Origin: Blattamonas nauphoetae | Taxonomy: Eukaryota > Preaxostyla > Oxymonadida | NCBI GenBank assembly: GCA_033064195.1 | Contig: JARBJD010000171.1 | Coordinates: 62,001-126,000, forward strand | Direction: 5' to 3' | Length of the DNA stretch: 64,000 nt | Shown: piece after piece, positions 22,082-33,644 of the stretch | Layout of the letters: every line of letters starts with the position of its first letter | Position numbering within the stretch: position 1 is the first letter of the stretch | The notes under the pieces: generated by a model | The model's input: only the letters and a program-made list of their open reading frames with translations | Database searches by the model: none | Told to the model about the DNA's origin: nothing | Translations under genes and position numbers: made by a program

Positions 22082-22591
22082 AAGGTCCGACCCATCCTTA
22101 TTTCAGCTTGAATTCATCCCTTTCTCATCTTGCAGAAAGAAATCACAATCGACACAACCGTCGAAGAATTAGAAAGAGGAATGTCACAACCAGAAGCTGT
22201 TGTGAACTCACGAGTGTGGCAGAACATTCCGATTCTGATCCGAGGCTGTGACCTGCTTGAAGAGAAAAACATCCACAAAATGGAGCGCCTCATCCAATCG
22301 ATCCTTCATGTGCTCACTGTGTGCTTGAAGAACGACATCTCCATCATCAATCGACGCATGCTTCATTCCTCCCTCTCCACTCTCGCTCAATCCACATCTC
22401 TTCCCAAGACAATCCGTGTTGGTGTCGGGCAGTGCTTGCTTTCGTTGGATTCATGCAAGGATGGTCCATTCATGCTTGTCGATTCGAACGAGTTTCCAGA
22501 AATTTCGTCTCATTCTTCAAATTTCAACATATTAATATCAGAATCGAAGTCTTCTGTGAATCACTCTGGAAACGAACTAGATCAAAGTTGA

Positions 22592-22960
22592 ATTGACTCT
22601 CTGTCGAAGAATGACAAACTTTCATAGTTTTGACATCAACTTTCAGAATGTATTGGACGATAGACATCTGTCATGTTGTGCTGTCATGATTGTCAAGGAT
22701 CCTCCGGTTCTCTCAAACCATGATGAGATTCACACAAAATTCAAGAATTCATGCTGTATTCAACTCATTAAACCAGTTCTCACATTATTTTCATCAATCA
22801 AGGAGTGAATCTGTGAAAACAAAGCAGGAGGAGACATGAAAATGACGGTTTTTCGTGAATAAAGCAATATTGAAGTGAAATTCGAACTTTAGTCTGTCCG
22901 CTGGCTCGGTGTAAGCTACTGTCTGGTCTTGTTTTCCATCTTCACTCACTACATATGTAG
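22592..22960. other. Spacer between gene fragments
   Basis: Short open frames only; no feature recognised. It ends at the solo transposon end at 22961. Confidence 0.3.
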
Positions 22961-22992
22961 AAAACCTGAGGGGACATAATTAGTACACCCCC
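22961..22992 (-). repeat. Solo terminal repeat of the 15.4-kb element family
   Basis: This 32-bp end (AAAACCTGAGGGGACATAAT…CACCCCC) matches the right terminus of the element at 15423-16430 with a few substitutions and is followed by TA. No partner end is visible to the left. It lies directly against the first codon of the truncated RRM/SH3 copy 2 and marks where that gene lost its 5' half. Confidence 0.7.
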
Positions 22993-23000
22993 TATATACG

Positions 23001-24482
23001 CCAGAACAATTTGACCATAATTACATTGCAGCCGAAGTTGGAGACATCATAAGAGTTGAAAATGAAACCGAAAATGGGTGGACATTCGGAACGAACGAGC
23101 GGACAAATCAGGCAGGATGGATCCCGACATCGTATCTTGGCCCTCTAATCGCAGCACCCATCCGTCCATCAATCACACCAAATTCTCGCCAGCCAAACGA
23201 AAAGCTGGTTTTTCTGGAAGCTCAAGTTCCTCAGCACGCACAATTGCAGTCTCTCAACTTAATCCCATTTCTCCAAAAGTTCGGCGAGATTATCTCGTTA
23301 AATCCAATCTCCCAATCTCCTTTTGCCACTCACGAGTCGTACCACATCGTCCTTCTCACGCGTGTCCCATTCCCCACCATCCATCAGAGCATATCGAAGG
23401 ACCCCACCGCTAATGAAGTGAAACTGAGCCTTGCACCAACTCAGCTGGATGCGAAGAAGTTGGAGATCTGGACACTCCCAATGGGGTGTTCGGAAGCTCA
23501 TCTCCGAACTCTGATTTCGCCTCACACGTCCTGCACTGTTGTCGTCAAGCCATCGACCTCCCCTTCTGTCCAATCGTCAAGCGCCTCTCTTGTCTATCCG
23601 AGTGAGGATGCGGGAATTGCAGCGTTCAGAGCAAGTTCAAACTGGTGGTTTAACGGCCAAGCGATCAAGCCATCTTTTGCATCTCTCAGTTCTCCATTGC
23701 GAGACGCCTCCAAGCCAACTCAAACACCTCAAAACGGTGTTGGAGAGAAGAAAAACAACAGATTCCTGGAATTGACAAATCTCCCAAAAAAAGTGACGAA
23801 AGACATTGTGAAGAGTCACCTTCCAGGAATCGAGGTGGGCACCATCACGTTCATCAACCAGGACGTTGCACCGGGGACATCAACTGTGCACATGCAGCTG
23901 TTAACTGAACGAGATTACAACACTGTCCTTGGATGGAATGAGAAGCTTCTAATTGCCGGTCGGAAGATCAAGATCGCCGCGGTGAAACCGAAAGGAGAGA
24001 AGCAAAGGAGTTCTTCTCCACCATCACGCTTCAGTTGTGGCCCCATCCCTGCCCAGACTCTCCCGCCTTCTCATCCTCATCTCCAGCCTTTCCGAGTCAA
24101 CTACGCATTTGATCCGACTGGCTATCCTGAGGGAGTGGGAGTACAGAAGGGCGAGGAAGTGTTGGTGTCGGAGGAGAGGGCGGATGGGTGGAGTGTGGTG
24201 TGTTGGCCGGATGGGAGAAAGCGCGGAACCGTTCCAACTTCGTTCATCGAGCTATTGAACAAGCCACTCACTTCCAGCCACAACACCTTGCTTCAACCTC
24301 CCCACAAAACCTCATTTATTCCTCCTACCACCTTGCTTCCAACTCCTACCCAACAGCCAGCACTGAACTATCACCAGCATCAAGTGCATTTTAACCAAAC
24401 CAGTGCCCATCAACTGTTGAGTCTAACAACGGGGAAGTGGAAGAATGGGTGGCCCGATCCACCCGAACAAACAAACGAATAA
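23001..24482 (+). pseudogene. RRM-like/SH3 gene, copy 2, truncated at both ends
   Basis: The frame begins mid-gene with an SH3 domain (PEQFDHNYIAAEVGD … ENGWTFGTNERTNQAGW). It continues through one RRM-like unit pair (~23240-23690), a third unit (FLELTNLPKKVTKDIVKSHL, ~23760-23980) and a second SH3 (FDPTGYPEGVGVQKGEE … GWSVVCWPDGRKRG, ~24105-24260). It is closely related to copy 1 but has one fewer RRM-like unit and no frame breaks. Its 5' end abuts a transposon end. Its last ~30 residues (from NQTSAHQLL) are encoded by the inverted repeat of the element starting near 24393. There is no natural start codon in the SH3; the first in-frame ATG is at 23244. Confidence 0.65.
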
Positions 24483-25047
24483 ACCATTTTGTCTGTCCTG
24501 TTAAAACAAGCTAAAGATTCCCGACAAGGGGCTCAAGGGCCACAGTGTCAGTTCTGCCCAAGTGGGGGCCGTTGATGGGTCAAAAAAATGTGGGTATCTT
24601 TCCCCACTGCTCCAGAAAAGCCCCACCGGGGAAGAAAAACTGGAGAAAATAGGAGAGGTTCAAAAGAACGATTGAAATGAAAACACCAAAGGGTTTCAAA
24701 TAAATGCGCCTCTACTGCGCAAGCTCGATTCCGCTGACGGAAGAGCTGGCTGCCTCTACCGCAGCACAAGCCGAGATGTCCTCGAGGCTTGTCCCTCAAC
24801 AGTTGTGTGGCAGATGCCCATGTTGATGGGCACTGGTTTGGTTAAAAGGTGTTCCCTCCGCTCACACCATAACCAAACCAGGGCCATCAACTGTTGAGTA
24901 TTGAAAGGAGATCTGCTAAAACAGGATTCGAAGAATGAGAAAAGAAAAGAGAGGTCCTTGATCTGTCCTTTAGTCAATATGGCCGTGCCCCCGAAGGGGC
25001 TGTCACCAGCTGTTGTAGTTTTTACCATGGGTCGGCATGTCCTCCTC

Positions 25048-25084
25048 CAAAAACCCGTGTCCCATGATAGGACACGGGTTTTTG
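25048..25084. repeat. Perfect 15-bp hairpin beside the left inverted arm
   Basis: CAAAAACCCGTGTCC, a 7-nt loop (CATGATA) and its exact complement ending in TTTTTG. It lies 20 bp inside the inner edge of the left arm. It has the shape of a terminator, but in a eukaryotic setting the role is unknown. Confidence 0.7.
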
Positions 25085-26010
25085 GCGCTTAATTAGGCGA
25101 TGAGAGGGTTCGGATCAAAAAAGCATGTAGATGAAGTGAGACGATGTGTAGCATATATTTTATGACACAAAATTCAGTTTTACGTTCATTTTTGACGAAT
25201 CAGTAGCGAAAAGGACGAACCAAGTTCGATCAGGGCAGTTTAAAGTATGAAGGTCCGATCAACATTCCACTTTCAAAACGTCCTCTCCTGATCACATTTA
25301 AAACAAAACAGAGCAACTTGAACGGGATAAATGTGGTTTTAATAAATGTGAGATCACAGACACACCAGATTAGCCGAAGGAGAGTTGTCAACTCTTTGTT
25401 CGCTTCTCTGCTGCCACTTCATTCGTGACCCTCTGATAGCATTGGTTGTCTGTTATATCACTCGCCGCTTGTCGTGTGGGCACATATTCTTTGTGTGTCA
25501 GTTCGTCACCAAAGGCGGGTTCAACTTGTCTCTGTTTCTGAGCGTCTTCCTTCTATGAGCGTATTGGTGTGCACGGTGGTGCTGATGTGTGCGACTACGA
25601 CGAGTGCATTAGGAACAGAAAGAGACACACGACAGGACACATTCCAAATCACTGTCTGTGGAGGAAGAGGTGTTAGAACAAGAATCGCGAGGGGAAGTGT
25701 TCCTTCTTACTTTCCTCTGTTGATCTCGGCTGTCCTCGTGCCTGTTTTGCTCGACGTAGCTTGTCATATCTCTGCGAGACACACGATACATCCAGATTGA
25801 CTGTGTTTTCGTTCAATGTCTGTTCTCCTTCATCCTCCACCACGACTGGTTCCAGAACGGTGATTGTGAGCTTGGCTCGAGTCGTCTGAGAGATGTCATC
25901 GCTACGCTCTGACACCCAACAAACCAGGGCTTCATTAACAACTGAGACCGGTGACGTGGAAATATTCAATGGGTGGCCTACCGAAAGATCAAACAAAACA
26001 GAATACGTAC

Positions 26011-28030
26011 ATGTCCTCGTCGCAAACTAACCAACTACTATTCATGAAACCCTTTCTATACTGGTTGACAACACCCAAATCAAGCTTGGACTTGCTCGAT
26101 GACTGATTAAATGAACCGCATTTCAACTCTTCTCTCGGACACAGGTTCTCGAACAAAGCTGCAAATTCCAGTTTTTGAGGGAGAAATCCCCAGATACGAA
26201 GTGACAAGTCATCGTCAAATTATGCATAGTGGGCAAATCAACAAGAAATCCGCCAACCAAATCGAAAGATCAATGCAAATATGACGTTAGAAATATGGAG
26301 TTCTTTGCGACGAGGGTACACTTTGTGGTCTCCTGTTAAACGCAATATCTGATTGGAGCCACTAAACTCGACAAAATTTGGAGATACCAGCAAATTCAAC
26401 AACATTCATGAATCCACCATGACAAACTAGGCTCATCAACACTATGGCCAGATACATGCGAAGAATCAATTTCTATGACTAAAAACTCTTAATGTCGTGA
26501 CAACTCAGAACATCATGCGAGAGCTCGCATGTCAAGGACCATGTAGTCGTTGCGGCCTCAATGCGTGCTAAGAAGCAACACAACTCCAAACCCAAGGTCA
26601 AATCTTCAACAATTTTTTAAACGGGGGAGGGAATCCTGTTTCCCCTCCTTAACTCCTGGTCGTTCAGACATACTTCGGTAGGCCTCTCAAATCAGAAAAG
26701 CAGCATCTCTCAGCTCTGTAGCAATGCTTTTTGAATTCAAGATCTTACAGCTTGTGCATATCTTGGAACTGATTGTTTGAAATGATGATCTCCCGAAGAA
26801 GGAGGAGGTGAATGGAAAATCTCCGAACCAACTGATGAATGAGGGCTTTGTCTGTCCGAGGTTCTATGTCGGTAAGAACAATCAACCATGGTGTTAACAA
26901 ACCCCTGCGCTACTTGTGAGAGCTATATCACACTTATCAACTCGCAAGCCATGGTCATTGGCGGACATGATCTATGAAGGACAAGCACCCGCTGACTCTT
27001 CTTCTTTTGCTTGCATTAGCCGTGAATAGATCACCTCTAGTCCGAATCGCATTACAACTTGCGCCATATGGAAATATAGAGTCACAGCTCATCAGGAATG
27101 ACCAACTCAACTCTGGCACGTTTTTAAATGATTTATACGGAAAGATCCCGAAATCCAAGTGCAAATGATGATGATATATGACTCGGCATTGAGAAATCAG
27201 ACTCCAGCAACCAGGTTCGAGGAACACAAGACAGTCCTCAAAATACTTGGAAGTACATGCACAGACTACCAAAAAAGAACGGACAGCGGGAAGATTGAAA
27301 CCAATCAAGTATTCAACGCATCAATAAACATCTGGCAAAGGCAAGCTCGGGGGAACAAAAGTTTTATCCAGGAGCACCTCAGAAAACATCGAGTGCCTCA
27401 ACACAACTTGGAGTCGAAGCTGAAATGAACCCAACCAGTTTTGACGAAGTGATTGTTGCTCTCTTTCCCACTTAAATCACGGCTGGATTGTTCACGCAGG
27501 ATGTCATCAAGGCAGGACGTGCTCAGCAACTCCCGTTCAACGTGTTAGTGAGGGATTTCGCTCGGAAACAAGCATAAACCTGGTTTGACATCCGACGACA
27601 CTGACGAACCAAGAATGCTTCTCTGTGGAGTATAGTCACCACTTAGGCAAAATCTGCCACACTGCCAGTAATCAATGGGGCCAGTCGCGGAGAACACATT
27701 GTTGAAGACCGATATCGAAGTCGAAGGAAACAGATCGAAGCGATACTGCTTCTGACACCGAACTATTCGACCTGGGATGACATCCACAGGAAGAGACTCA
27801 CATCATTGACTCTGATTGTGTCTTACGCAACTCCAACAGTGTCTTTCCCAGAGCCACCGAATGGAATGTCAGGAATCAGTTTTGACGAAGACGATTGGAG
27901 TTGAGTCGAATGTCAGCAATGCAACGGGTCCAGGTGAGTGCTCCAAGATACTCAAGATCAACTCGCCGGACATGGTGAGCAAGACGGTGTGGCAGCTATG
28001 ATTGCGTAGCTCACCGGTTATGATACTGTA
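26011..28030. other. Interior of the decayed element, no intact gene
   Basis: Short plus-strand frames at 26974-27428 are the longest coding-like remnants. No domain could be assigned to any of them. Confidence 0.35.
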
Positions 28031-28050
28031 CGTTTTGTGGAGACGATGAA

Positions 28051-28450
28051 GTTGCAACGGAAGCCAGATCTTCCACTCCACGCGAAGGGAGTTACAAAGG
28101 AAGCCAGATCTTCCACTCCACGCGAAGGGAGTTACAAAGGAAGCCAGATCTTCCACTCCACGCGAAGGGAGTTGCAACGGAAGCCAGATCTTCCACTCCA
28201 CGCGAAGGGAGTTACAAAGGAAGCCAGATCTTCCACTCCACGCGAAGGGAGTTACAAAGGAAGCCAGATCTTCCACTCCACGCGAAGGGAGTTGCAACGG
28301 AAGCCAGATCTTCCACTCCACGCGAAGGGAGTTACAAAGGAAGCCAGATCTTCCACTCCACGCGAAGGGAGTTACAAAGGAAGCCAGATCTTCCACTCCA
28401 CGCGAAGGGAGTTACAAAGGAAGTCAGATCTATTCTTCCATTGTAGTCTT
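28051..28450 (+). repeat. Tandem array: ten 40-bp units in a 120-bp higher-order pattern
   Basis: Ten units of 40 bp start at 28051, 28091, 28131 and so on to 28411. All read …AAGCCAGATCTTCCACTCCA…, and the last is degenerate. Units beginning GTTGCAACGG alternate with GTTACAAAGG in the order G-A-A, so the true period is 120 bp, three copies plus one unit. Because 120 is a multiple of three, a frame stays open on each strand (28037-28675 plus, 27869-28396 minus), giving 40-residue protein repeats that are probably not translated. Confidence 0.9.
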
Positions 28451-29400
28451 ATGCTCTCCCCCAAAAAAGCTTGGTCCACTTTCATCGAGCCAGAAAGAAT
28501 GGGCTATGATGCAAAGACTGTCCCGAGGGATTCTCTCTCGTCAAGACCACGACTGCTGGCGGAACTGAAGCGATGTTGCGGAAGTTGGGGGAAAACGAGA
28601 AGACTCGTTGGAACTACTCGATTGTCAGGGACTGTCGCAACCATTTGGATCAGGAGACGGAAGGGTGACAAATGATAAGAACTACCGGATGGCCCGCTCC
28701 AACTTTGTCGAAATCACTGTTATTCGCTGCAAGGTGATGAGAAGGAGTGAGGTAAGAATGGGGTTGGGAGGTGATAAGGACGTCACGAAAGAACAGGCAT
28801 ACTGGGCTTGTTCACCACAAGGTGGAGCTAGCATCGAGGAAAGCAGAAGATGGGTTGAGAACAGACTTGCTGGGACAGAAGTGAAAGGAATGGAGGAGAC
28901 AGAACGCCATTCAAGTTACACCCTGCACAAGATCGTTGAATTGAAGAACAGTCGGATGGGAGAAGCTGAAGTGATATGACGGAATTTGGGGAGACTTGAC
29001 GCCAGTTGAACAAGAGACTAAGTAAAAGCAGGATTGCATCTCAGTAGTATTGATAGCTGGGAAAGAGTACTGGATTGAAGGACATGGAGAACCGAAGAAA
29101 GCACAAGACAAGAACAAACTCTTCGTAAATGATCTAATGTTCCATATTGACATCACGGGATGGATGAGGAAGACGAAGATTCACTGCACTTGACAGATTA
29201 CGAGCAAGATTGCCTGAAGACATCAAGGAACAAGGAGTCTGGATGGTACCGAAGAATACACTCCCAAGAGTGTTCAGAATGGATACAAACCCGTCACCAA
29301 CCCAACAACAAGCGGGACAGGTTCAATGAATTGGCAGTTGGCAGTGAATTCGAAGCAATCAAATACAAATGCTTCATCAGCTGTTGAGATCAAAAACGAA

Positions 29401-29830
29401 GAAGTCTGTAAGGGCAGAGGAACATCCTCCCAAAAGAAAGATTGCGAGCGGACCCGAAACAAGGTCGTGGCAGTTGAGTGAGAGTGCACGGAGACATCCT
29501 TGGGAGAAAGAGACCTGATTAAGTTCGGGCATGTTCGGCACTTTCTCCAACATTTTCATCTCGGCGGTCACCTTTGGAAGAGGGAAAGCTGCAGTTGACT
29601 TGGAGGAGGATGAGATCGAGAACAAAGAAGTGTGTCAGGGCGGAGGAACATCCTCTCAGAAGAAAGATTGCATGCTGACCCGAACCAATGTCGTGGAAGT
29701 TGAGTGAGAGTGCAAGGAGACATCCTTGGGAGAAAGAGACCTGATTAAGTTCGGGCATGTTCGGCACTTTCTCCAACATTTTCACCTCAACGACCACCTT
29801 TGGAAGAGGGAAAGCTGCAGTTGACTGAGG
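29401..29830 (+). repeat. Two tandem copies of a 226-bp unit
   Basis: The segment starting GAAGTCTGTAAGGGCAGAGG at 29401 is repeated from 29627, with the landmark AAGTTCGGGCATGTTCGG at 29521 and again at 29747. The copies differ by scattered substitutions. The unit lies in the decayed element just before its right arm. Confidence 0.8.
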
Positions 29831-30579
29831 GAGGTTTGGGTTGGAGTGGAGTATTATGGCAAAGTGAGACTTGAGTAGTGACTCGTGAAGGAAGAAGGGC
29901 AGGCATGACTCGGAAGAGGAAAGAGAGTCGGGAGTACGGAATGGAGAGAGTGCTGAGTTGGTAAGAGAACTCGCAATCAGTGGGGTGACAGCCCAATTGG
30001 GTCACGGCCTAAATCAACTGATGACCAGATCTAGGAAGAAGAACACAAAGATATCTTTTCTCTTCTCTTCTCATTCTTTTCCTTTCAATACTCAGTTGTT
30101 AATGAAGCCCTGGTTTGTTGGGTGTCAGAGCGTAGCGATGACATTTCCAACAAACCAGTGCTCATTAACAGCGAACACTGCCACACAACTGATGTTCGTT
30201 CTCGTTTTGTCGCAAAACCGACTCTAGCACAGCCCTTTGGCCTTTCCATTTCACTTGTCACTTTTGACCTCTCATGTTTGTCCAGTTTTCTCTCCCTCGT
30301 TGAGGCTCTTTCTGGACAGAGACAGTGATCTCTCTCTTTTTTGCTCATTAACCACCCAAACAAGGGTAGAACCGACACTGTGACCCTTGCGTCCCTTGTC
30401 GGGCATAATTTTTTAAACAGATAAAGTTTTCTTTTTCTCTGTTTTGTTTCTCTTGGGCAGGCCACCCATTGTATATTTCCACGTCACCGGTCTCAGTTGT
30501 TAATGAGCACTGGTTTGTTGGAAACGACCACAATACTCCAATCGAAGTTCTTCATCATACTCGAACCAACACCAGAAAG

Positions 30580-30963
30580 ATGGAACTGGAAAAGCAACAA
30601 GCGCTCTCCTTGTCAGATCAAATCAAGACATTGAAGGAAGAGAATACCCAACTTTTGGAAAAGACTCGCCAGCAGGATGAGAAACATCAGATACTGCTGA
30701 ACGAAAAGAGAAGTGTCGAGACAGAGCGAGCGGAGTGGAAGGAGAGAAGCAGCCGAGCGGAGAGGGAGCTCAAGCAGACTCGCGCATTGGTGATGGAGGA
30801 AGAGCGAAGGCGATGGGAGGAGACGAATGCGAGACTAACTCGAGAGACGGCGGAGAACGAGGCGAAGCTGAAGAAGGCAGAGGACGCTCTTCGAACCCTC
30901 CAAGCAGCACCTGGTCAGACGACACTGGCACATCTTCCCCCATCAGTCAAGTCAACACAGTAA
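30580..30963 (+). CDS. Coiled-coil protein, probably a gene fragment
   Basis: From ATG 30580 the frame encodes ~127 residues that are almost entirely a charged coiled coil (KTLKEENTQLLEKTRQQDEKH … ERRRWEETNARLTRETAE), ending TTLAHLPPSVKSTQ and TAA. The open frame extends upstream to 30469, but that part is encoded by the right arm of the 6.1-kb element, which probably removed the original 5' end. The coiled coil resembles the middle part of the module/SPRY family in style, but no flanking domain remains. Confidence 0.4.
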   Translation: MELEKQQALSLSDQIKTLKEENTQLLEKTRQQDEKHQILLNEKRSVETERAEWKERSSRAERELKQTRALVMEEERRRWEETNARLTRETAENEAKLKKAEDALRTLQAAPGQTTLAHLPPSVKSTQ

Positions 30964-31151
30964 AAAACAACTATCCAGTACAGTATGAGTCAGTCCATCA
31001 AGCTCGGATTCAACAGACCGACAACTCGGAATCACGCTGATTCGTTCTTTCTTTTGTTGTTGAGTCACTTTTACGCACATTTCTCAAGTGAATACTTCAT
31101 CCATTTCATTTCATTGTTTCTGTTTTTCCTGATTGACCAATCTGTTCAATA

Positions 31152-32550
31152 ATGGGATCAATGATCTCAAATGACAGTCTATTAGCATCTTTATCGGAGG
31201 ATCTTTCTCACGAGCAACTGGCATATCTCGGATTTAAACTTTCTAACCGAGTCGTTACCAACAAAAGCACGTTTGAGAATCTCCTCGACCTCTCGTTAAG
31301 TTCTATTCCGTCCCAACTGGGTCCTAATGCACATCGCCAATCCTTGGTGAAGCCAACCCAACTTGTATCCAATTCAAACAGCTTGATTCTATTTTCGTCT
31401 TCTCAAAGTCATGCGCAGACGCACAATCAACAATCATCGTCTGAGAAGGAACTGAACGCTGACGAAAGTTCTATGTCCTGCTCGAAGAAGTTACCAGACT
31501 CATCCACCGCCTTATTCACTTCGTCATCCCCACAATTATTCACTCTCTTGCCTTCATCCTTCAAACAATCATTCACTCACCCCACGAACAAAACCACCAA
31601 TTTGTCCACCATTCCAACGCTCTCACCTGGTCCACGGATGAATGTCTATCCCTATCCACTCCTTCCAAGCAATCTGTCGTCATCTGCTCAGCACGACATG
31701 TCGTCCCATCAGACCACAATTCCACAAAATCATTCGGGCAATCCTGGACACACATCCACCTTATCTCCCTCCAACCCAGTTATCCGACCAACTGAGTCAG
31801 AAACACACTCGGGTCAAAGGCGAGCAAGCAAATCCACATCCAACAGTCATCACACGACTAAATCTCCTTTGTATTCAACCAAACAAGCATCACACAGTAA
31901 ACAGAACAACCAACGGTCAAAGCTCCTCTCTCTAAAATTCAGGGACCATCTTTGGTCGTGTGGTCAGTCACATGGAGACTTCTGTGTGTCGGCTGGGAAG
32001 ATCATTCTTAAGACAAATATTACCGAAATTGACCTCCTCCCGAAAGACCCGTTCATCGAATCAGCCCGACACATTGATAGTACGTATCCTGAGGCTCTCA
32101 TTGAAGCGACAAAATCGATCCATCTGAACGACAGTTTGTTTCCTCTTAATTACACCTTTCCTTGTTTGTTCAGATGATCCAATCCCTTTTAAAACGATCA
32201 AAATTCCTTTTAGTGATATTTCCAAGATATCAGTCAAACACAACTACCCTTTTGACCACACGTCTCATCCGCCGTCACAAGTCAGCTCTCAGCACATCCT
32301 CCCCAACGATGTGTATGTTGTATCGAGATTCACCATCACCATCAGTCCAACCATCCAACAGGACGTTCAGAAACGAAAACGAAGCCCATCGTCAAAAACC
32401 GAGTCCCACTCTCTTCTTTCGTTCGACAAAATGATGAAATCAACCTTTTATGCTCCAGAGTCACTTCCATATGAGGATATTCAGCCAACAGAGCAGATCC
32501 TTGTCGTATACGCTGCAGTGAAGACAGGCAAGATGGGCGATTCTCTTTGA
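31152..32550 (+). CDS. Ser/Thr/Asn-rich protein of unknown function, two exons
   Basis: ATG 31152. Exon 1 runs 31152-32133, followed by a 40-nt intron (32134-32173, GTTTGT…GTTCAG), then exon 2, 32174-32550, ending TGA; 452 residues. Splicing joins SIHLND to NDPIPFKTIKIPFSD in frame. The first ~55 residues are helical (LLASLSEDLSHEQLAYLGFKL). Residues ~60-265 are low complexity, rich in Ser, Thr, Asn, Gln and His. The C-terminal ~190 residues are less biased (FRDHLWSCGQSHGDFCVSAG; FTITISPTIQQDV; DIQPTEQILVVYAAV) and may form a beta-rich domain. No family is recognised. Confidence 0.6.
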
Positions 32551-33644
32551 AAGGTCGCAAAACACTAATGTGCGTCCCAAAAATTCATTTTTTGCCCAAT
32601 TACCGTTCTTTATTTCAGTAGACAAGAAATAGGGAAATTATTGAATTTTAAGTTCGATCGCGTTCGATATCGTCCTTTTTTGTTGAAGACAATAGTGCAC
32701 ACTTTTTGTCACAGAATCTGTTCGAAAACAGAGAAACGATGGAAAACTACATAAAACGCTCATTCTGTGTGAGAGAACCAACACAAAGACATCTATTGTA
32801 GAAAAAGACACGAAAAGTTCTGAATGGCAAAATCAACAATCATGATGAATTTAGTCTTCAAGATTGGCGGAACATGTCTAACAGAGGTGCTTTGAGGTAT
32901 CTCTTGATTCAAAACGGTATTTGATGGGAATTAGAGGAAGAGTAGGGCGAACAAAGAGTCAGTGCCCGTTTGTGATCTATAAGACGAGAAATTTGTGAAA
33001 AAAGTTCCGATCGCGAGTGAAAACTGGAGAAAATATCACACAGTGCAAGTGTACAGATTGTCTTCTGGCTGTGAGAAACAATCTGTCTCGCCTCAAAAAA
33101 GTGCTGAGTGTCTGTCAGTGTGAACGAAATATATGACACAAACCAGGAGAATCACATGTAATGCACGGTATTAGGTCGGTTCAATCACGAATCTGACAAA
33201 TGAATACCGTGTGATGAAGAAGGAGTCACCTGAACTTGGAATCTGGAAAAAAGTGAGTGAAAATGGGAAAATCTGGTAATTCAAACCTTAAACGGGGAGA
33301 GAGAGGATGTTTATGTGAACTCTGCTGTTTTCTTTACGATATATAGAGTGGGGATGGAGATAAAACGGAGGCGACCTTTCATTTAGAATCGCCCAGATGA
33401 AAGAGTTCTTATCGATCATCGCGGATCATTTTCGGGACAGACTGCACTTCGAAGAACCCGGCGACGGTGAGGCAACAAAGTTTGCGCGGTGTTAATCAAC
33501 CTTTTCCCTTTCTGTTCGAGTATTTTCTTGTTTTTTGGGTTCCTCACCTCAAGTAGTGGAAACACATTTTGAGGATTGGACGGACAGTTTCTGAAGAATA
33601 ACAAAAGGGTGAAGTGAAATCGGCCCTTTCAGCTGAGTCCAGGG
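32551..33644. other. Intergenic region
   Basis: AT-rich with short frames only. No RNA gene, element end or conserved motif was recognised. Confidence 0.4.

Larger units (their letters stand above)
16743..22591 (+). pseudogene. Fragment of the shuffled-module family, member 3, split by insertions
   Basis: Three exons match the minus-strand gene at 36-39 kb. Exon 1 is 16743-16763 (MIPAYNS, then donor GTATGT). Exon 2 starts at 21831 (DLQFDSTQSL). Exon 3 runs from 22136 (KEITIDTTVEELERG) after a CATCTTGCAG acceptor. Exon 3 encodes the module (VWQNIPILIRGCD … SIINRRMLHSSLSTLAQS … VGQCLLSLDS), here with the Trp that the 39-kb copy has lost. After VDSNEF (~22500) similarity stops and the frame ends with TGA at 22591, so there is no SPRY or RhoGAP partner. 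Intron 1 holds a ~5-kb insertion (16816-21794) and a 219-bp element (21863-22081) sits at the end of exon 2. It is probably non-functional. Confidence 0.65.
24393..30527. mobile_element. Decayed ~6.1-kb element with ~0.6-kb imperfect inverted repeats
   Basis: The left arm (24393-25028) and right arm (~29960-30527) are inverted and match along their whole length at roughly 70-80% with indels. Landmarks include ACCAGTGC…, CCCGACAAGG, CACAGTGTC, GTTGTGTGGCAG and GGCCGTG…GGGCTGTCACC. Part of the arm is repeated again at ~25870-26010. The interior holds tandem repeats and many short broken frames without a recognisable domain, so the class cannot be named. The arm divergence suggests an old insertion with many breaks. 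The element separates an RRM/SH3 fragment from a coiled-coil gene fragment and supplies coding tails to both. Confidence 0.6.

Noticed and set aside
28051-28450. CRISPR array
   Set aside because: The units are contiguous with no unique spacers, and the setting is eukaryotic.
28037-28675. A 212-residue repeat protein
   Set aside because: The frame is open because the 120-bp period is a multiple of three, and a similar frame is open on the opposite strand; there is no start context or domain.
24393-30527. Polinton/Maverick or LTR-type virus-like element
   Set aside because: The long inverted arms would fit a Polinton, but the interior is short and no polymerase, integrase, protease or capsid sequence could be recognised. 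The class is left open.
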